In this document: piece by piece, positions 17,550 through 25,042 of the stretch
Layout of the letters: every line of letters begins with the position of its first letter
Numbering within the stretch: position 1 is the first letter of the stretch
From: Thermoguttaceae bacterium
GTDB lineage: Bacteria > Planctomycetota > Planctomycetia > Pirellulales > Thermoguttaceae
Assembly (NCBI GenBank): GCA_025062105.1
Contig: JANXAQ010000273.1
Coordinates: 1 to 33,023, forward strand
Direction: 5' to 3'
Length of the DNA stretch: 33,023 nucleotides
Position numbers and translations under genes: made by a program
Notes under the pieces: generated by a model
Told to the model about the DNA's origin: nothing
The model's database searches: none
What the model saw: the letters and a program-made list of their open reading frames with translations, nothing else

Positions 17550-18593
17550 TTAGACCGACAGGATCTTCTTCTGCCGGTAGGAGGCGTAGGCCTTTTCGGT
17601 AATCTCTAGGATGTGCAGTGCGTTGTCTGGGCCATTGATTTCCGGCGCTCGGCCCTGCAAGATACAATCGGCAAAGTATTCGCATTCGGCGGTGTAGGGG
17701 TTTACTTTTGGGAACGGAATCCGTTGGAAGGTTCGGAGAACATCTTTACTCTGCATTGCGTCGTAGCCGGCCGTCTGCTCGGCAAAATAGGCCTCCATCC
17801 GGCCGCCGCTGCTTTGGCCGATAGTCCCTTCGGTCAAGATCGCTCCGGCAGAGCCATAGATTTCTAGTCGGGTCCGGCTTGCCTCATCCGGAATGCAATA
17901 AAAACAATCAATCGTGCCGTGGGCACCGGATTGAAATTCCACCAAGGTCGTCGAAGCGTCTTCGGAGCGATAGGGATGGACCAGTCGGCCTACCAGCGCT
18001 ACGACTCGGCGGATCGGCCCAACAAAATACTCCAACAGATCATATAGATGCGTAGCCATGTCAATCAACGCCCCACCTCCGCCGGTCTTCGGATCTTGGC
18101 GCCAAGCTCCTGGAATCGGCGGATACCAGCAAGAGAGCTGCGCACGTACATACACTGGTTTACCGATTCGCCCCTGCTCAATCAGTTCTTTGATTCGCCG
18201 ATGGGCGCCATGGAACTTCATCATATAACCTTCCTGCAAGAAGACACCGTTTTTGCGGCAGGCAGCGACGGCTTTTTTGGCCTCGGCCAAGGTGCGTGTC
18301 AGCGGCTTTTCACACAAAATGTGTTTTCCTGCCTCCGCCGCCATGATAATCTGCCGGGCGTGAAACGCCACCGGCGAAGCAATATAGACGGCCTCCACCT
18401 CCGGATCCTTCAGCAGGTCTTTGTCCGTCTTGTAGTACCGTGCCACCCCGAACTGAGCAGCAATTTCCTCTATACCTACCGGATCCATCACCGCTACCAG
18501 ACGACAATTCCTCGCCTTGAGCATCCCTGGAATGGTCCGCCGCCGCGCAATCCCACCGGCTCCAATCACCCCAAATGGCACCCGCTTGTCCAT
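17550..18593 (-). CDS. Gfo/Idh/MocA family NAD(P)-dependent oxidoreductase
   Basis: A 347-residue protein with an N-terminal Rossmann fold (FGVIGAGGIARRRT, the dinucleotide-binding loop) followed by the family's EKP motif (GKHILCEKPLTRTLAEAKKA, about residue 95). Its C-terminal alpha/beta domain includes the GGGGALIDMATHLYDLLEYF segment, where the D and H near the family's catalytic site are conserved. Members oxidise or reduce sugars, inositols and related compounds; the substrate here is unknown. GAGGAGGG precedes the ATG at a normal distance on the minus strand (around 18601-18610). It converges with the sugar isomerase-like gene. Together they suggest, but do not prove, carbohydrate metabolism. 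Confidence 0.93.
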   Translation of the reverse strand: MDKRVPFGVIGAGGIARRRTIPGMLKARNCRLVAVMDPVGIEEIAAQFGVARYYKTDKDLLKDPEVEAVYIASPVAFHARQIIMAAEAGKHILCEKPLTRTLAEAKKAVAACRKNGVFLQEGYMMKFHGAHRRIKELIEQGRIGKPVYVRAQLSCWYPPIPGAWRQDPKTGGGGALIDMATHLYDLLEYFVGPIRRVVALVGRLVHPYRSEDASTTLVEFQSGAHGTIDCFYCIPDEASRTRLEIYGSAGAILTEGTIGQSSGGRMEAYFAEQTAGYDAMQSKDVLRTFQRIPFPKVNPYTAECEYFADCILQGRAPEINGPDNALHILEITEKAYASYRQKKILSV

Positions 18594-19097
18594 CAGACAA
18601 TCCCTCCTCGATCCAAGAAGATTCTTCTACCAGTTCTAGCCGCCAGATATCGAAAACCATAAAATCGCTCAGTTCCACCAGTCTCCCTACCACCCTACCA
18701 GCGGTGGCTTTGCCGTCAACATACCTTTTGTCCCCGGTTTGGGCAAGCACCCCGCTCGGTAGATAGCTTTGCCCTCTGGAAAAAAGAAGCACTTTCTGGT
18801 ATAAAAAATATGCAACCTTTCAGCCGAGGAAACAAACTCCTCGCTGTTCTCCGAGCCAGAACCCGGCTGAGCCGAAGGCAAAGCCAACTGGCGAGGCAAA
18901 AACAGGGCTGGAATCGGTTCATTTCCCCTCATATGCTCCTCTTAGCGCTAGCGGAGAGGAGAGAAATTAAGCATTTTTCCTTCAGCGGAAGTCGTACAAA
19001 AATATGGGAACCGGAAAAGGTCCTGCAAAAAGCCAAGAAAGAGGGTCAGGGGGCAGGACATTTCCTACCGCCTAAAATCCTCAAAAGGAGCATTTGG
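18594..19097. other. Divergent intergenic region
   Basis: This 500-bp stretch separates the start of the oxidoreductase gene from the lipoprotein gene. An open frame continues upstream from the lipoprotein start to 18810, but its translation is arginine/lysine-rich and unlike the secreted protein it would precede, so I regard it as non-coding. Promoters are expected here. None is clear. Confidence 0.4.
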
Positions 19098-19595
19098 ATG
19101 CCCAGGTTCGATAGACGCCCTTATCGTCTAAAGGAAGCTAGCAAGCAGTGGCTAATCCTTCTGGGGAAAGCATCGTGGCTGATGATGGGGCTGGCTGGTT
19201 TTCTGGTCGGCTGCGGCAGCAGCGAACCCTTCGACACCATCCCGGTCTCCGGAACACTCATGTATGAAGATGGTTCCCTCATCCCAGCCCCCCAAATTCA
19301 GGTCATATTCATTCCCCAGGTACCCCCTGTGGACAAAAAGACCTATCCGCGGCCGGGCTTGGCCTATGTCAATCCCAAAGACGGAACCTTTGCCAATGTA
19401 ACCAGCCATCAGGCTGGCGACGGAGTCGTTGTAGGCCGGGCAAAAGTGGTGGTCAAAACCTTAGACGAGCGGGGCAATCCTACGGCCCATGTCCCAAAAG
19501 AATATCAAGAGGTATCCACCACCCCCCTGGAAGTAGAGGTGTCCAAAGAAAATCGGCAATTTACCTTTAAAATTAAAAAACCAATAAAATTTTGA
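19098..19595 (+). CDS. Small lipoprotein, planctomycete carboxypeptidase-regulatory-like type
   Basis: A 165-residue predicted lipoprotein. A basic N-terminus is followed by a hydrophobic segment (WLMMGLAGFLVGC) whose LVGC is a lipobox, so the cysteine would be lipidated and the protein anchored on the cell envelope. Directly after comes PVSGTLMYEDGS, the opening of a beta-sandwich found in many small planctomycete lipoproteins (PVSGxVxYxGxP). The rest alternates short strands, with VVGRAKVVVKTLDE and a terminal VEVSKENRQFTFKI. I chose ATG 19098 because AAAAGGAG at 19083-19090 gives a correct ribosome-binding site; the frame extends upstream to 18810 without support. The cellular role of this family is unknown. 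The nearest downstream gene is the tRNA. Confidence 0.75.
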   Translation: MPRFDRRPYRLKEASKQWLILLGKASWLMMGLAGFLVGCGSSEPFDTIPVSGTLMYEDGSLIPAPQIQVIFIPQVPPVDKKTYPRPGLAYVNPKDGTFANVTSHQAGDGVVVGRAKVVVKTLDERGNPTAHVPKEYQEVSTTPLEVEVSKENRQFTFKIKKPIKF

Positions 19596-19781
19596 GCAGA
19601 CAACACGTAGAAGCCAACCCCTGTCCCACTCCTTGGTATCTACATAACCGGTTTTCTATATAAGATGTTGGGAGCTTGCCAGCCGGATCACCCCAACCTA
19701 TTGCGTGTCCGGGAAGATGTGTAGATGCCAATGCTCCCACTCTGGTGGTCAGGGCTGACGCCACTGGCGAGGCGAACGGTG

Positions 19782-19855
19782 GGGCGATTAGCTCAGTTGG
19801 TCAGAGCGCCACGCTTACAACGTGGAGGTCGCAGGTTCGATCCCTGCATCGCCCA
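19782..19855 (+). tRNA. tRNA-Val (anticodon TAC)
   Basis: A complete cloverleaf can be folded: acceptor GGGCGAT/ATCGCCC, D-stem GCTC/GAGC, anticodon stem CCACG/CGTGG with loop CTTACAA (anticodon TAC, reading GTA and related valine codons), a five-base variable loop, and T-stem GCAGG/CCTGC with loop TTCGATC. The discriminator is A. CCA is not encoded, so it must be added after transcription. Total length is 74 nt. Confidence 0.97.
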
Positions 19856-19872
19856 TTGCCAGGTGCTCGGAT

Positions 19873-19927
19873 TCCGTAAGGGCCGGGGGACTTACGGCAC
19901 CTGTGCCCAGGAACACCTGCCTTTTTT
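19873..19927 (+). terminator. Hairpins and T-run after tRNA-Val
   Basis: CCGTAAG and CTTACGG (about 19874-19898) form one stem. A smaller stem, CAGG-AACA-CCTG (19908-19919), is followed by CC and six T (19922-19927). The second resembles a weak intrinsic terminator for the tRNA transcript. Confidence 0.5.
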
Positions 19928-20182
19928 CAGGTTCCTTTTGTAACGCTTTTGATCTAAATGGAAGAGCCTTCATCATGCGGGAACCGAAGGCATACATAAC
20001 TGTAAAAGAAGCACCGATACTTCTGAGCGCGGCCCCATGCACCGTCGAAAATTTGTAATAAACGCTTGCCTTCGGTCAAAGTAGGATAAACACGTCTTTT
20101 GCTTGTCCAATCGGTCATAGAGTTTGCTAAGTAACCACGCCGGCCAGGCAACCCTAATTTCTATCCTCTTTTTGACATTTTG
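19928..20182. other. Intergenic stretch before MITE copy H
   Basis: No supported gene is visible; short frames on both strands lack ribosome-binding sites. The stretch leads directly into MITE copy H. Confidence 0.4.
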
Positions 20183-20365
20183 GGAACCTCAGCATAATTC
20201 AAAGGGGATATTTTTATACCATTTTGGCTCTTCTCCTTCTAACACAACATATAGAGCTGCTAGCATTGCACCCACCCAATAGATAGTAGCTGTCCAGGTA
20301 GAGCAATCGAACAGCTAGAGAATCAAATGTTGACAAAGTACGATCAATGTTAAAATGGATTTTAG
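20183..20365 (+). mobile_element. MITE copy H, right end eroded into a gene start
   Basis: It begins GGAACCTCAGCATAATTC and keeps the GGGGATATTTTTATACC and CTAACACAACATATAG blocks and the CCCAATAGATAGTAG block. The right end is degenerate: AATGTTAAAATGGATTTT stands where other copies have TATGTTCAGGATTTT, and the terminal GGAGGTTCC is absent. The right boundary is therefore approximate. The ATG of the following small ORF (20347) coincides with the ATG of the element's TATGTTCAG motif. Confidence 0.7.
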
Positions 20366-20572
20366 ACCAGGACGCCCTGGTCTTGACCTGGGATGATCAA
20401 TATGCCCCTCCAGACTGGAATTACGAAAAGTTTGGCCGGCCTCCCGTTTACCTCATGCGATATGTAGGAGAAACAAGAGATCCGGAAAAAAATCCGTCAA
20501 AGATATGAAGAAAAGTATTACCAAGAATTTAAATCGCAAGACTATCCTCCTGGGTACAAAGAGGAGGCATAA
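20347..20572 (+). pseudogene. Small unknown gene, frameshifted at an A7 run
   Basis: From ATG 20347 the frame reads 53 residues (start MLKWILDQDALVLTWDD, charged and aromatic-rich) and stops at TGA 20506-20508. The sequence then continues as good coding sequence in another frame (IRQRYEEKYYQEF to DYPPGYKEEA) and stops at TAA 20570-20572, just before the next gene. The switch lies at a run of seven A after GATCCGG; six A would give one open frame of about 74 residues. This may be a mutation, a sequencing artefact or transcriptional slippage. I do not recognise the family. GAGGAGG at its 3' end serves as the ribosome-binding site of the next gene, so the two form an operon. Its 5' end has grown out of, or been cut by, MITE copy H. 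Confidence 0.5.
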
Positions 20573-20575
20573 CTC

Positions 20576-20824
20576 ATGAGTGATGGAAAATCGGAAGCTA
20601 AACCTTTTGTGTATATTCCTACCAAGCTTCAAGAACCTCGTCGGCCCGATCCTAATTTACCGCCAGAAGAATACGCCAAGGCGGAACAAGAGTACGAGGC
20701 GGCTATGAAACAATACATGATTGAATCTATCTATGGAGCCAATTACGAAGAAAACCCAGCTTATATTGCCCGCAAGCCTTATCTGGATGCCGAATGGGAG
20801 GCGGTAAAAAGCATTATCCTTTAA
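20576..20824 (+). CDS. Small acidic hypothetical protein
   Basis: I do not recognise this 82-residue product. It starts MSDGKSEAKPFVYIPTKLQE, followed by a proline-rich stretch (RRPDPNLPPEEYAKAEQEYE) and an amphipathic helical part ending WEAVKSIIL. It has no signal peptide or membrane segment. GAGGAGG (20561-20567) 8 bases before the ATG is a strong ribosome-binding site, and the gene starts three bases after the stop of the frameshifted gene upstream. A strong intrinsic terminator (20851-20887) follows. The pair could be a two-gene unit such as a toxin-antitoxin or immunity pair, but nothing in the sequence proves this. Confidence 0.6.
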   Translation: MSDGKSEAKPFVYIPTKLQEPRRPDPNLPPEEYAKAEQEYEAAMKQYMIESIYGANYEENPAYIARKPYLDAEWEAVKSIIL

Positions 20825-20850
20825 GATTCTGGGCACAATACGGGTACCCT

Positions 20851-20887
20851 GCCCCGGTTGGGCGATAGGCCTAGCCGGGGCGTTTTT
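20851..20887 (+). terminator. Intrinsic terminator, first copy
   Basis: GCCCCGG (20851-20857) pairs with CCGGGGC (20875-20881), and a T5 tract follows at 20883-20887. It ends the unit at 20347-20824 and forms the left end of the long direct repeat. Confidence 0.8.
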
Positions 20888-21139
20888 GTTTCTTGGGGTT
20901 AGGATTTTCTGCCGATAGGGGGCTGAAGGTTCGGCATTTTTCTGCCGTCTTACTCCCTCGGACCGCCTACTTTCAACTTCCCTACTGCTTCCCCTCTACT
21001 CCCTACGTTTTCCCTTCCTTCTGCCCTCCGCCTTCCCTCCTCCCCCCACTCTCTACCCCCTACCCTCTACTTTCTACTCTCTGCGTTTGCTGTCAACTGT
21101 CCCCTCTTTCGGCAGTCCGGTTGGTATAGTGGAAGTACT
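20851..21139 (+). repeat. Long direct repeat, copy 1 (about 289 bp)
   Basis: From the terminator hairpin to GTGGAAGTACT the sequence is repeated at 21977-22268 with high identity by eye. The middle (about 20980-21085) is a strongly pyrimidine-rich tract on the plus strand. Near the right end TGGTATAGT (21122-21130) is an extended -10-like motif. The unit thus carries a terminator at one end and a possible promoter at the other. It ends exactly where the next open frame begins. Confidence 0.85.
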
Positions 21140-21216
21140 TAGGCGATTGGTCCGACGGCGCAGAAAATAGCGTCTATCTGGAGTTTCCTCAGGCCGACCC
21201 GGAACTGCTCAAGGTA

Positions 21217-21948
21217 ATGGCCGCCCAAATGGGATTGGTGTCCGAAAAAATCTACGGCAAAGGAAAGGCGCAAAAAAGTGTTGGTTTCTTCTATCAGTTT
21301 CCTAATGGCCGAAATGCACTGTGGTCTGCTGTATTGCATGGAGACTTGAAAGATATTAGAATAACTTTAGATCAGCTAAAGCTTCGAAATCGAACGTTGA
21401 TTCCCCACCAAGATGGGTGGCAAGTAATTGTTTGCGGCAAACGGAGTAAAATACCTGTAAAGGCAATAGAAATCAAAAAATCTATCAAAACCTCTGAAGA
21501 GAGATTTGTTCTAGGAATATTTCAATATTTAGGAGCCCGAACTCGAGAACAAGCCAAGAAGATATACGAGGAAATTATCCAAGGTTGGGAAAGGAAGACA
21601 AGGCATATGGGATCATCGGAACAACAAGAACAGTTCGCCGCTGGAGAAGATACGGCTCTTGATTTTGAATTACTAGACCGGCTGATAGCTCAAGGAATCC
21701 CAGAAGCAGAAATCCCACTGGCGGTATTGATGAAAGATAAGTGGTTTTTAAAAGAAGACCCCCAATGGGATACCAAAACAAAAATCTTGGCCGAACATCT
21801 GCGGGAAGAATACGAATGGTTCTACAAATCGCCTGAAGAAAAAGCTAGGGAATTAGAAGAGGCTAAAAAATTAGAAGAGCAATTGCGGCTCCTAGGTGTT
21901 CAGGTGATCGACTCGGCAGAGCCTAGTGGAGGGGCGATTGTAACATAA
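21217..21948 (+). CDS. Hypothetical protein, probably truncated at its start
   Basis: From the first ATG the product has 243 residues. The open frame extends upstream to 21130 and that stretch also looks coding (SDGAENSVYLEFPQADPELL), yet it has no start codon before the end of the direct repeat at 21139. The gene therefore seems to have lost its 5' end at the repeat junction, or to use a start I cannot see. The middle is basic and mixed (DGWQVIVCGKRSKIPVKAIE). The C-terminal third is helical and rich in Glu/Lys (SPEEKARELEEAKKLEEQLR). No membrane segment or known domain is recognised. A strong terminator follows at 21978-22011. Confidence 0.55.
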   Translation: MAAQMGLVSEKIYGKGKAQKSVGFFYQFPNGRNALWSAVLHGDLKDIRITLDQLKLRNRTLIPHQDGWQVIVCGKRSKIPVKAIEIKKSIKTSEERFVLGIFQYLGARTREQAKKIYEEIIQGWERKTRHMGSSEQQEQFAAGEDTALDFELLDRLIAQGIPEAEIPLAVLMKDKWFLKEDPQWDTKTKILAEHLREEYEWFYKSPEEKARELEEAKKLEEQLRLLGVQVIDSAEPSGGAIVT

Positions 21949-21976
21949 CTGCAAAGAAAATAAGAGGTTTCGTTTT

Positions 21977-22268
21977 GCCCCGGCTGGTAGGAAGCCTGCC
22001 GGGGTGTTTTTGTTTCTTGGGGTTAGGATTTTCTGCCGATAGGGGGCTGAAGGTTCGGCATTTTCCTGCCGTCTTGGTCTCTCGGACCGCCTACTTTCCC
22101 CCCCTACTGCCTACCCTCTACCTCCTACTCCCTACGTTTTCCCTTTCTTCTGGCTTCCGCCTTCCCTCCTCTCCCCACTCTCTACCCCCTACCCTCTACT
22201 TTCTACTCTCTGCGTTTGCTGTCAACTGTCCCCTCTTTCGGCAGTCCGGTTGGTATAGTGGAAGTACT
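21977..22268 (+). repeat. Long direct repeat, copy 2 (about 292 bp)
   Basis: The second copy of the terminator/pyrimidine-tract/-10-like unit. The last 130 bp, through CTCTGCGTTTGCTGTCAACT to GTGGAAGTACT, are almost identical to copy 1, while the pyrimidine tract differs by small indels and substitutions. The sequence beyond 22268 differs from that beyond 21139. Confidence 0.85.
21978..22011 (+). terminator. Intrinsic terminator, second copy
   Basis: CCCCGGC (21978-21984) pairs with GCCGGGG (21998-22004), followed by T-G-TTTTT. It is a diverged copy of the terminator at 20851 with stem pairing preserved. Confidence 0.8.
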
Positions 22269-22297
22269 CTGGGATCGTTTTCTAGCAGGAGTTTTCC

Positions 22298-22772
22298 TTG
22301 GATCTAAGGAGTCGTGATATGGGACTATGGGGCACAAGCGGTTCGGTGCCGTCGGTGGGGCAACAGCGGCGTTTCGATCAGCCCTTGGACGGCCAAGAGC
22401 CAAAACAAGCCGACAAGACTATCTGGACGGACGCTAAGCAGCCATCCAATGAACCACGGACAGAAGGAGCCGATCCGGGCAGGTGGAAGCCGATTCGGCC
22501 AACCAAGGGGATGTCGGCCTAGCCATCACCGACCAAGGCCCACTCGGCTTGCCCTGCCAGCTTCTGCCCGAAACCATTGCTGACCAGATCAATGGCGAGG
22601 AATTCGTCTTGCAAGGTCAGACCCGCCGACAACCAGCCGATCCCCTTTGGCCCAGTCCATGGACGCCCCCAAGGTCAATGTTCCCCAGTCCCTATCCACC
22701 CAGGAACTTCGCCAACAGCTTCCTGGCCACTGGTTCGTCTGTAATACGCCGGAGGGGTGGAAAAAAGAATGA
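22298..22772 (+). pseudogene. Frameshifted unknown gene directly upstream of the glycosyltransferase
   Basis: Three successive frames look coding in turn: one from about 22298 to 22480, a second from about 22483 (EADSANQGDVGLAITDQGP) to 22660, and a third from 22662 (SLSTQELRQQLPGHWFVCNT) to TGA at 22770-22772. At least two frameshifts are needed to join them. The last frame ends immediately before the ATG of the glycosyltransferase pseudogene, so the two once formed an operon. The family is not recognised. Confidence 0.5.
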
Positions 22773-23809
22773 ATGGAATTGATCGAACAGATTTTGCAAA
22801 AATCGTTTCATTCTACTTCAAAATCTTCTTTATCTATCGGAATTGTTACTTCTACATTGTTAATTGGCGGGGCAGAACGTTGGGTTATAGATTTAGCTCG
22901 TATAGTAAAGCAATCTTCATTTGAATATGTAGCTTTGTCAACGGAAACCCTTGAAGGCCATCCGAATTTTTTGCGTGAAGCGATTCCATATGCAGCAGTG
23001 GTGGGAGGCCAATCGGGAATCGAAGGATTATTTAAACGCTGTAACACGATTATTTATTGGAATGATCTCTTTTTGCCTCCTGAGAATCGGGGGATTCTCG
23101 TCGGGCATAGTGAACGCGAATGGACAAGAAAAAAAAGCTGAAGAAGCAACCCAAAAAGGCCATTGGTTAGTAGCCGTGTCGAAAAAGGGGCTGCTATTTT
23201 CCCAGTGCCAGAACAAGTAACTATTATTGGAACCTCCGCAAAATCATGAACATCTAGTGTTCTATAGTCGTTCCGTTCTCCTACCTGGGAATCTACTATC
23301 TATTGGGTGCCAACAATCCTATCGCCCCTATATGTTGTGTTAGAGAAAGGACCACCAAAATAGTATAAAAATATCCCCTTTAAATTATGCAGAGGTTCCT
23401 CTTCGTAATGGTGTTGATTTAGAACGATTAAAACCAAAGGGTTCAAAAGAACAGATGCGCCGTCTATGGGGAATAAAAGATGAAGATGAGACGATTGGCT
23501 ATTTAGGACGGATTGGCTCAGAAAAATGCCTTGAGCTTACTGGAAAGGCTACGACGATTTTAGGCATCCACTTTCGAGCTGTTTTTGTCGGGCCAATTAT
23601 GATAGACAATTATATAATACTCTTGTATCATTTTGCTTCTGGGCAGTGTTTACCAGGCCTATATTGAATATCGGGGATGCGTTACAGGCTTTTGACTGCT
23701 TGGTATTGCCGAGTTCCTCAGAAGATTTTGATATCCTCTTGTGGAGGGGTGGGGTTTTGGGATTCCTGTAATTTCTGCCTCTGTAGGAATTAGACCTGTA
23801 CTTTCTTAA
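22773..23809 (+). pseudogene. Glycosyltransferase (GT4-like) pseudogene interrupted by a MITE
   Basis: The N-terminus has the GT-B family hallmark IVTSTLLIGGAERWVIDLAR. Further on come GHSEREW, the motif VTII...RNGVDLERLKPKGSKEQ, then IGYLGRIGSEKCLEL and a C-terminal DALQAFDCLVLPSSSEDF, matching the order in retaining glycosyltransferases of the GT4 type, which add sugars to surface glycans. The gene is dead. The frame shifts at an A8 run (23129-23136) and back near A5G4 (23182-23190), MITE copy I interrupts it at 23229-23399, and at least one further shift and a deletion corrupt the C-terminus before TAA 23807-23809. The gene is more AT-rich than its neighbours, suggesting foreign origin. 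Confidence 0.8.
23229..23399 (-). mobile_element. MITE copy I inside the glycosyltransferase pseudogene
   Basis: This 171-bp copy starts GGAACCTCCGCAAAATCATG and ends AAATTATGCAGAGGTTCC. Flanks are TATT (23225-23228) and TCTT (23400-23403), a one-mismatch 4-bp duplication. Removing 23229-23403 (175 bp) joins ATT ATT to CGT AAT GGT and restores VTIIRNGVD in frame. Confidence 0.92.
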
Positions 23810-24049
23810 AAAATTGTCTATGGTGGGGGATGGGAGGGGCTGAGGCCTAGGAGGCAATACAGCGGCGGGAGCAATTTGTTGCCTATAAGGCCGAGCCGAG
23901 GAACCTGAACAGATGGAGGTCCGACGGGACCAAGCAGCTGGAATAATCACCAGACCGAGCCGAGTAACAAACGCAAATTGTCGCCCCCACATCTACTGCA
24001 GCAACCGGTTACGCGGCTTGGCCTTGCTTCTTCGGAACTACTCTAACAT

Positions 24050-25016
24050 CTTACCACTCAATATCGTATGCTCCAGGAAGGCTGCGAGGCTCCGCATGAG
24101 AAATCCTTTGGGCCGAGCGGTCCCAACCTGGCCGCTGGAGCCGGGCCAAACTCTGTTCCCGATGTTTGGCGGCCCACAGCTGCGACCAACGCCGTCCGCC
24201 AAAGGTGCATATGCCAAGCGGCCAGATTGGACCAGACATTGCGCACCTGCGCCCCATCGGTCGTCCAGGTCTGCTTAACCTCTCGGAACAAACTCTTCCA
24301 GATTATTTAGCGGCCAGTCCATGCAGTTTGCAAACCTGTTTGAGGTCTCGAAACAACTGTTCGATGCTACCCCGATGGGCTGCCGCTTCCAGTATCTGTT
24401 GGACCGTCCAGATCGGGTCGGTCGAAAAGAAGACATAAGCCTGATCCTGCGCCTGGAACAACACCACCCGGATCAAGCTGCAGGCCAAAGTTACCCAACA
24501 TCGGCCCTACCAAAACGCCCCCTTCTTCGGCCAAAGCGATTGGCTCCGATTCCCATCGGCCCCTTGGACTTCGGCCCCCAGCGTGGCAAGACGGTATCGT
24601 CCAAAATCAACAGCACCTGTTTGCCCCGGAGCACTTTCACCAGCAGAATTTCTACCAGACGGAGCACCAGCAGACAGCTCTTACCTCCGAGCGAAGAAAG
24701 AAGATTAATGCCGACTCCGGTGCTTCGGCCAGCCGAGGGCGCTGAGCCATCGGGCCACCGTGCGGCGTCCGGCGGCCAAAAGCAAGCCGACCGTCAAGGC
24801 GATCCTCGGCCTTGCACCGCCGTCGGCCAGGATTCCGCTAAACAAGACAGTCTCTGGACTGCCGCTTGCGCGGGAAGACATCATGGGAAACGGGCGTTCC
24901 CAATCGCTGGCCAATGGTTGCAACCAATCTAAAACCTCCCTTGCCAGCGCCCAAACAAACGTCCAAGTTGTCCGAAGAAACATCCTTGCTCTCCTGGGGG
25001 TAAAAAAGACTTCCAT
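24050..25016 (-). pseudogene. Decayed IS4-superfamily transposase
   Basis: Minus-strand fragments in several frames line up as one transposase. The N-terminal part, complement 24705-25016, includes LTVGLLLAAGRRTVARWLSA. Next, around 24540-24710, comes VLLILDDTVLPRWGPKSKGP, containing the catalytic DD of the first DDE motif. At complement 24303-24488, GSIEQLFRDLKQV fits the R-x3-E-x6-K part of the IS4-superfamily Y2R3E6K signature. The last, complement 24058-24291, contains VRNVWSNLAAWHMHLW. Frameshifts and stops between fragments make it inactive. Decayed sequence may continue to about 23830. The exact family (IS701, IS4 or another) is uncertain. Confidence 0.7.
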
Positions 25017-25042
25017 TTCTCTGGCCCCCAGGAGGGTTTTTT
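24991..25042 (+). terminator. Strong hairpin with T6 at the transposase start
   Basis: CTCCTGGGGG (24991-25000) pairs perfectly with CCCCCAGGAG (25025-25034), and GG plus six T follow. On the plus strand it has intrinsic-terminator form. On the minus strand, the transposase start codon (25014-25016) lies in the loop. Such structures at IS ends limit expression from outside transcripts. Confidence 0.6.

Noticed and set aside
18810..19097. N-terminal extension of the lipoprotein gene
   Set aside because: The translation is arginine-rich and would bury the signal peptide. AAAAGGAG before ATG 19098 marks the true start.
20985..21085. Pyrimidine-rich tract read as a coding or triplex-forming element
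   Set aside because: It shows no coding pattern. Triplex formation is conceivable, but mirror symmetry is not strong enough to claim it.
3880..23399. CRISPR array as explanation of the repeated intergenic units
   Set aside because: Copies are about 180 bp, scattered, in both orientations, with terminal inverted repeats and no regular spacers. No cas gene is present.
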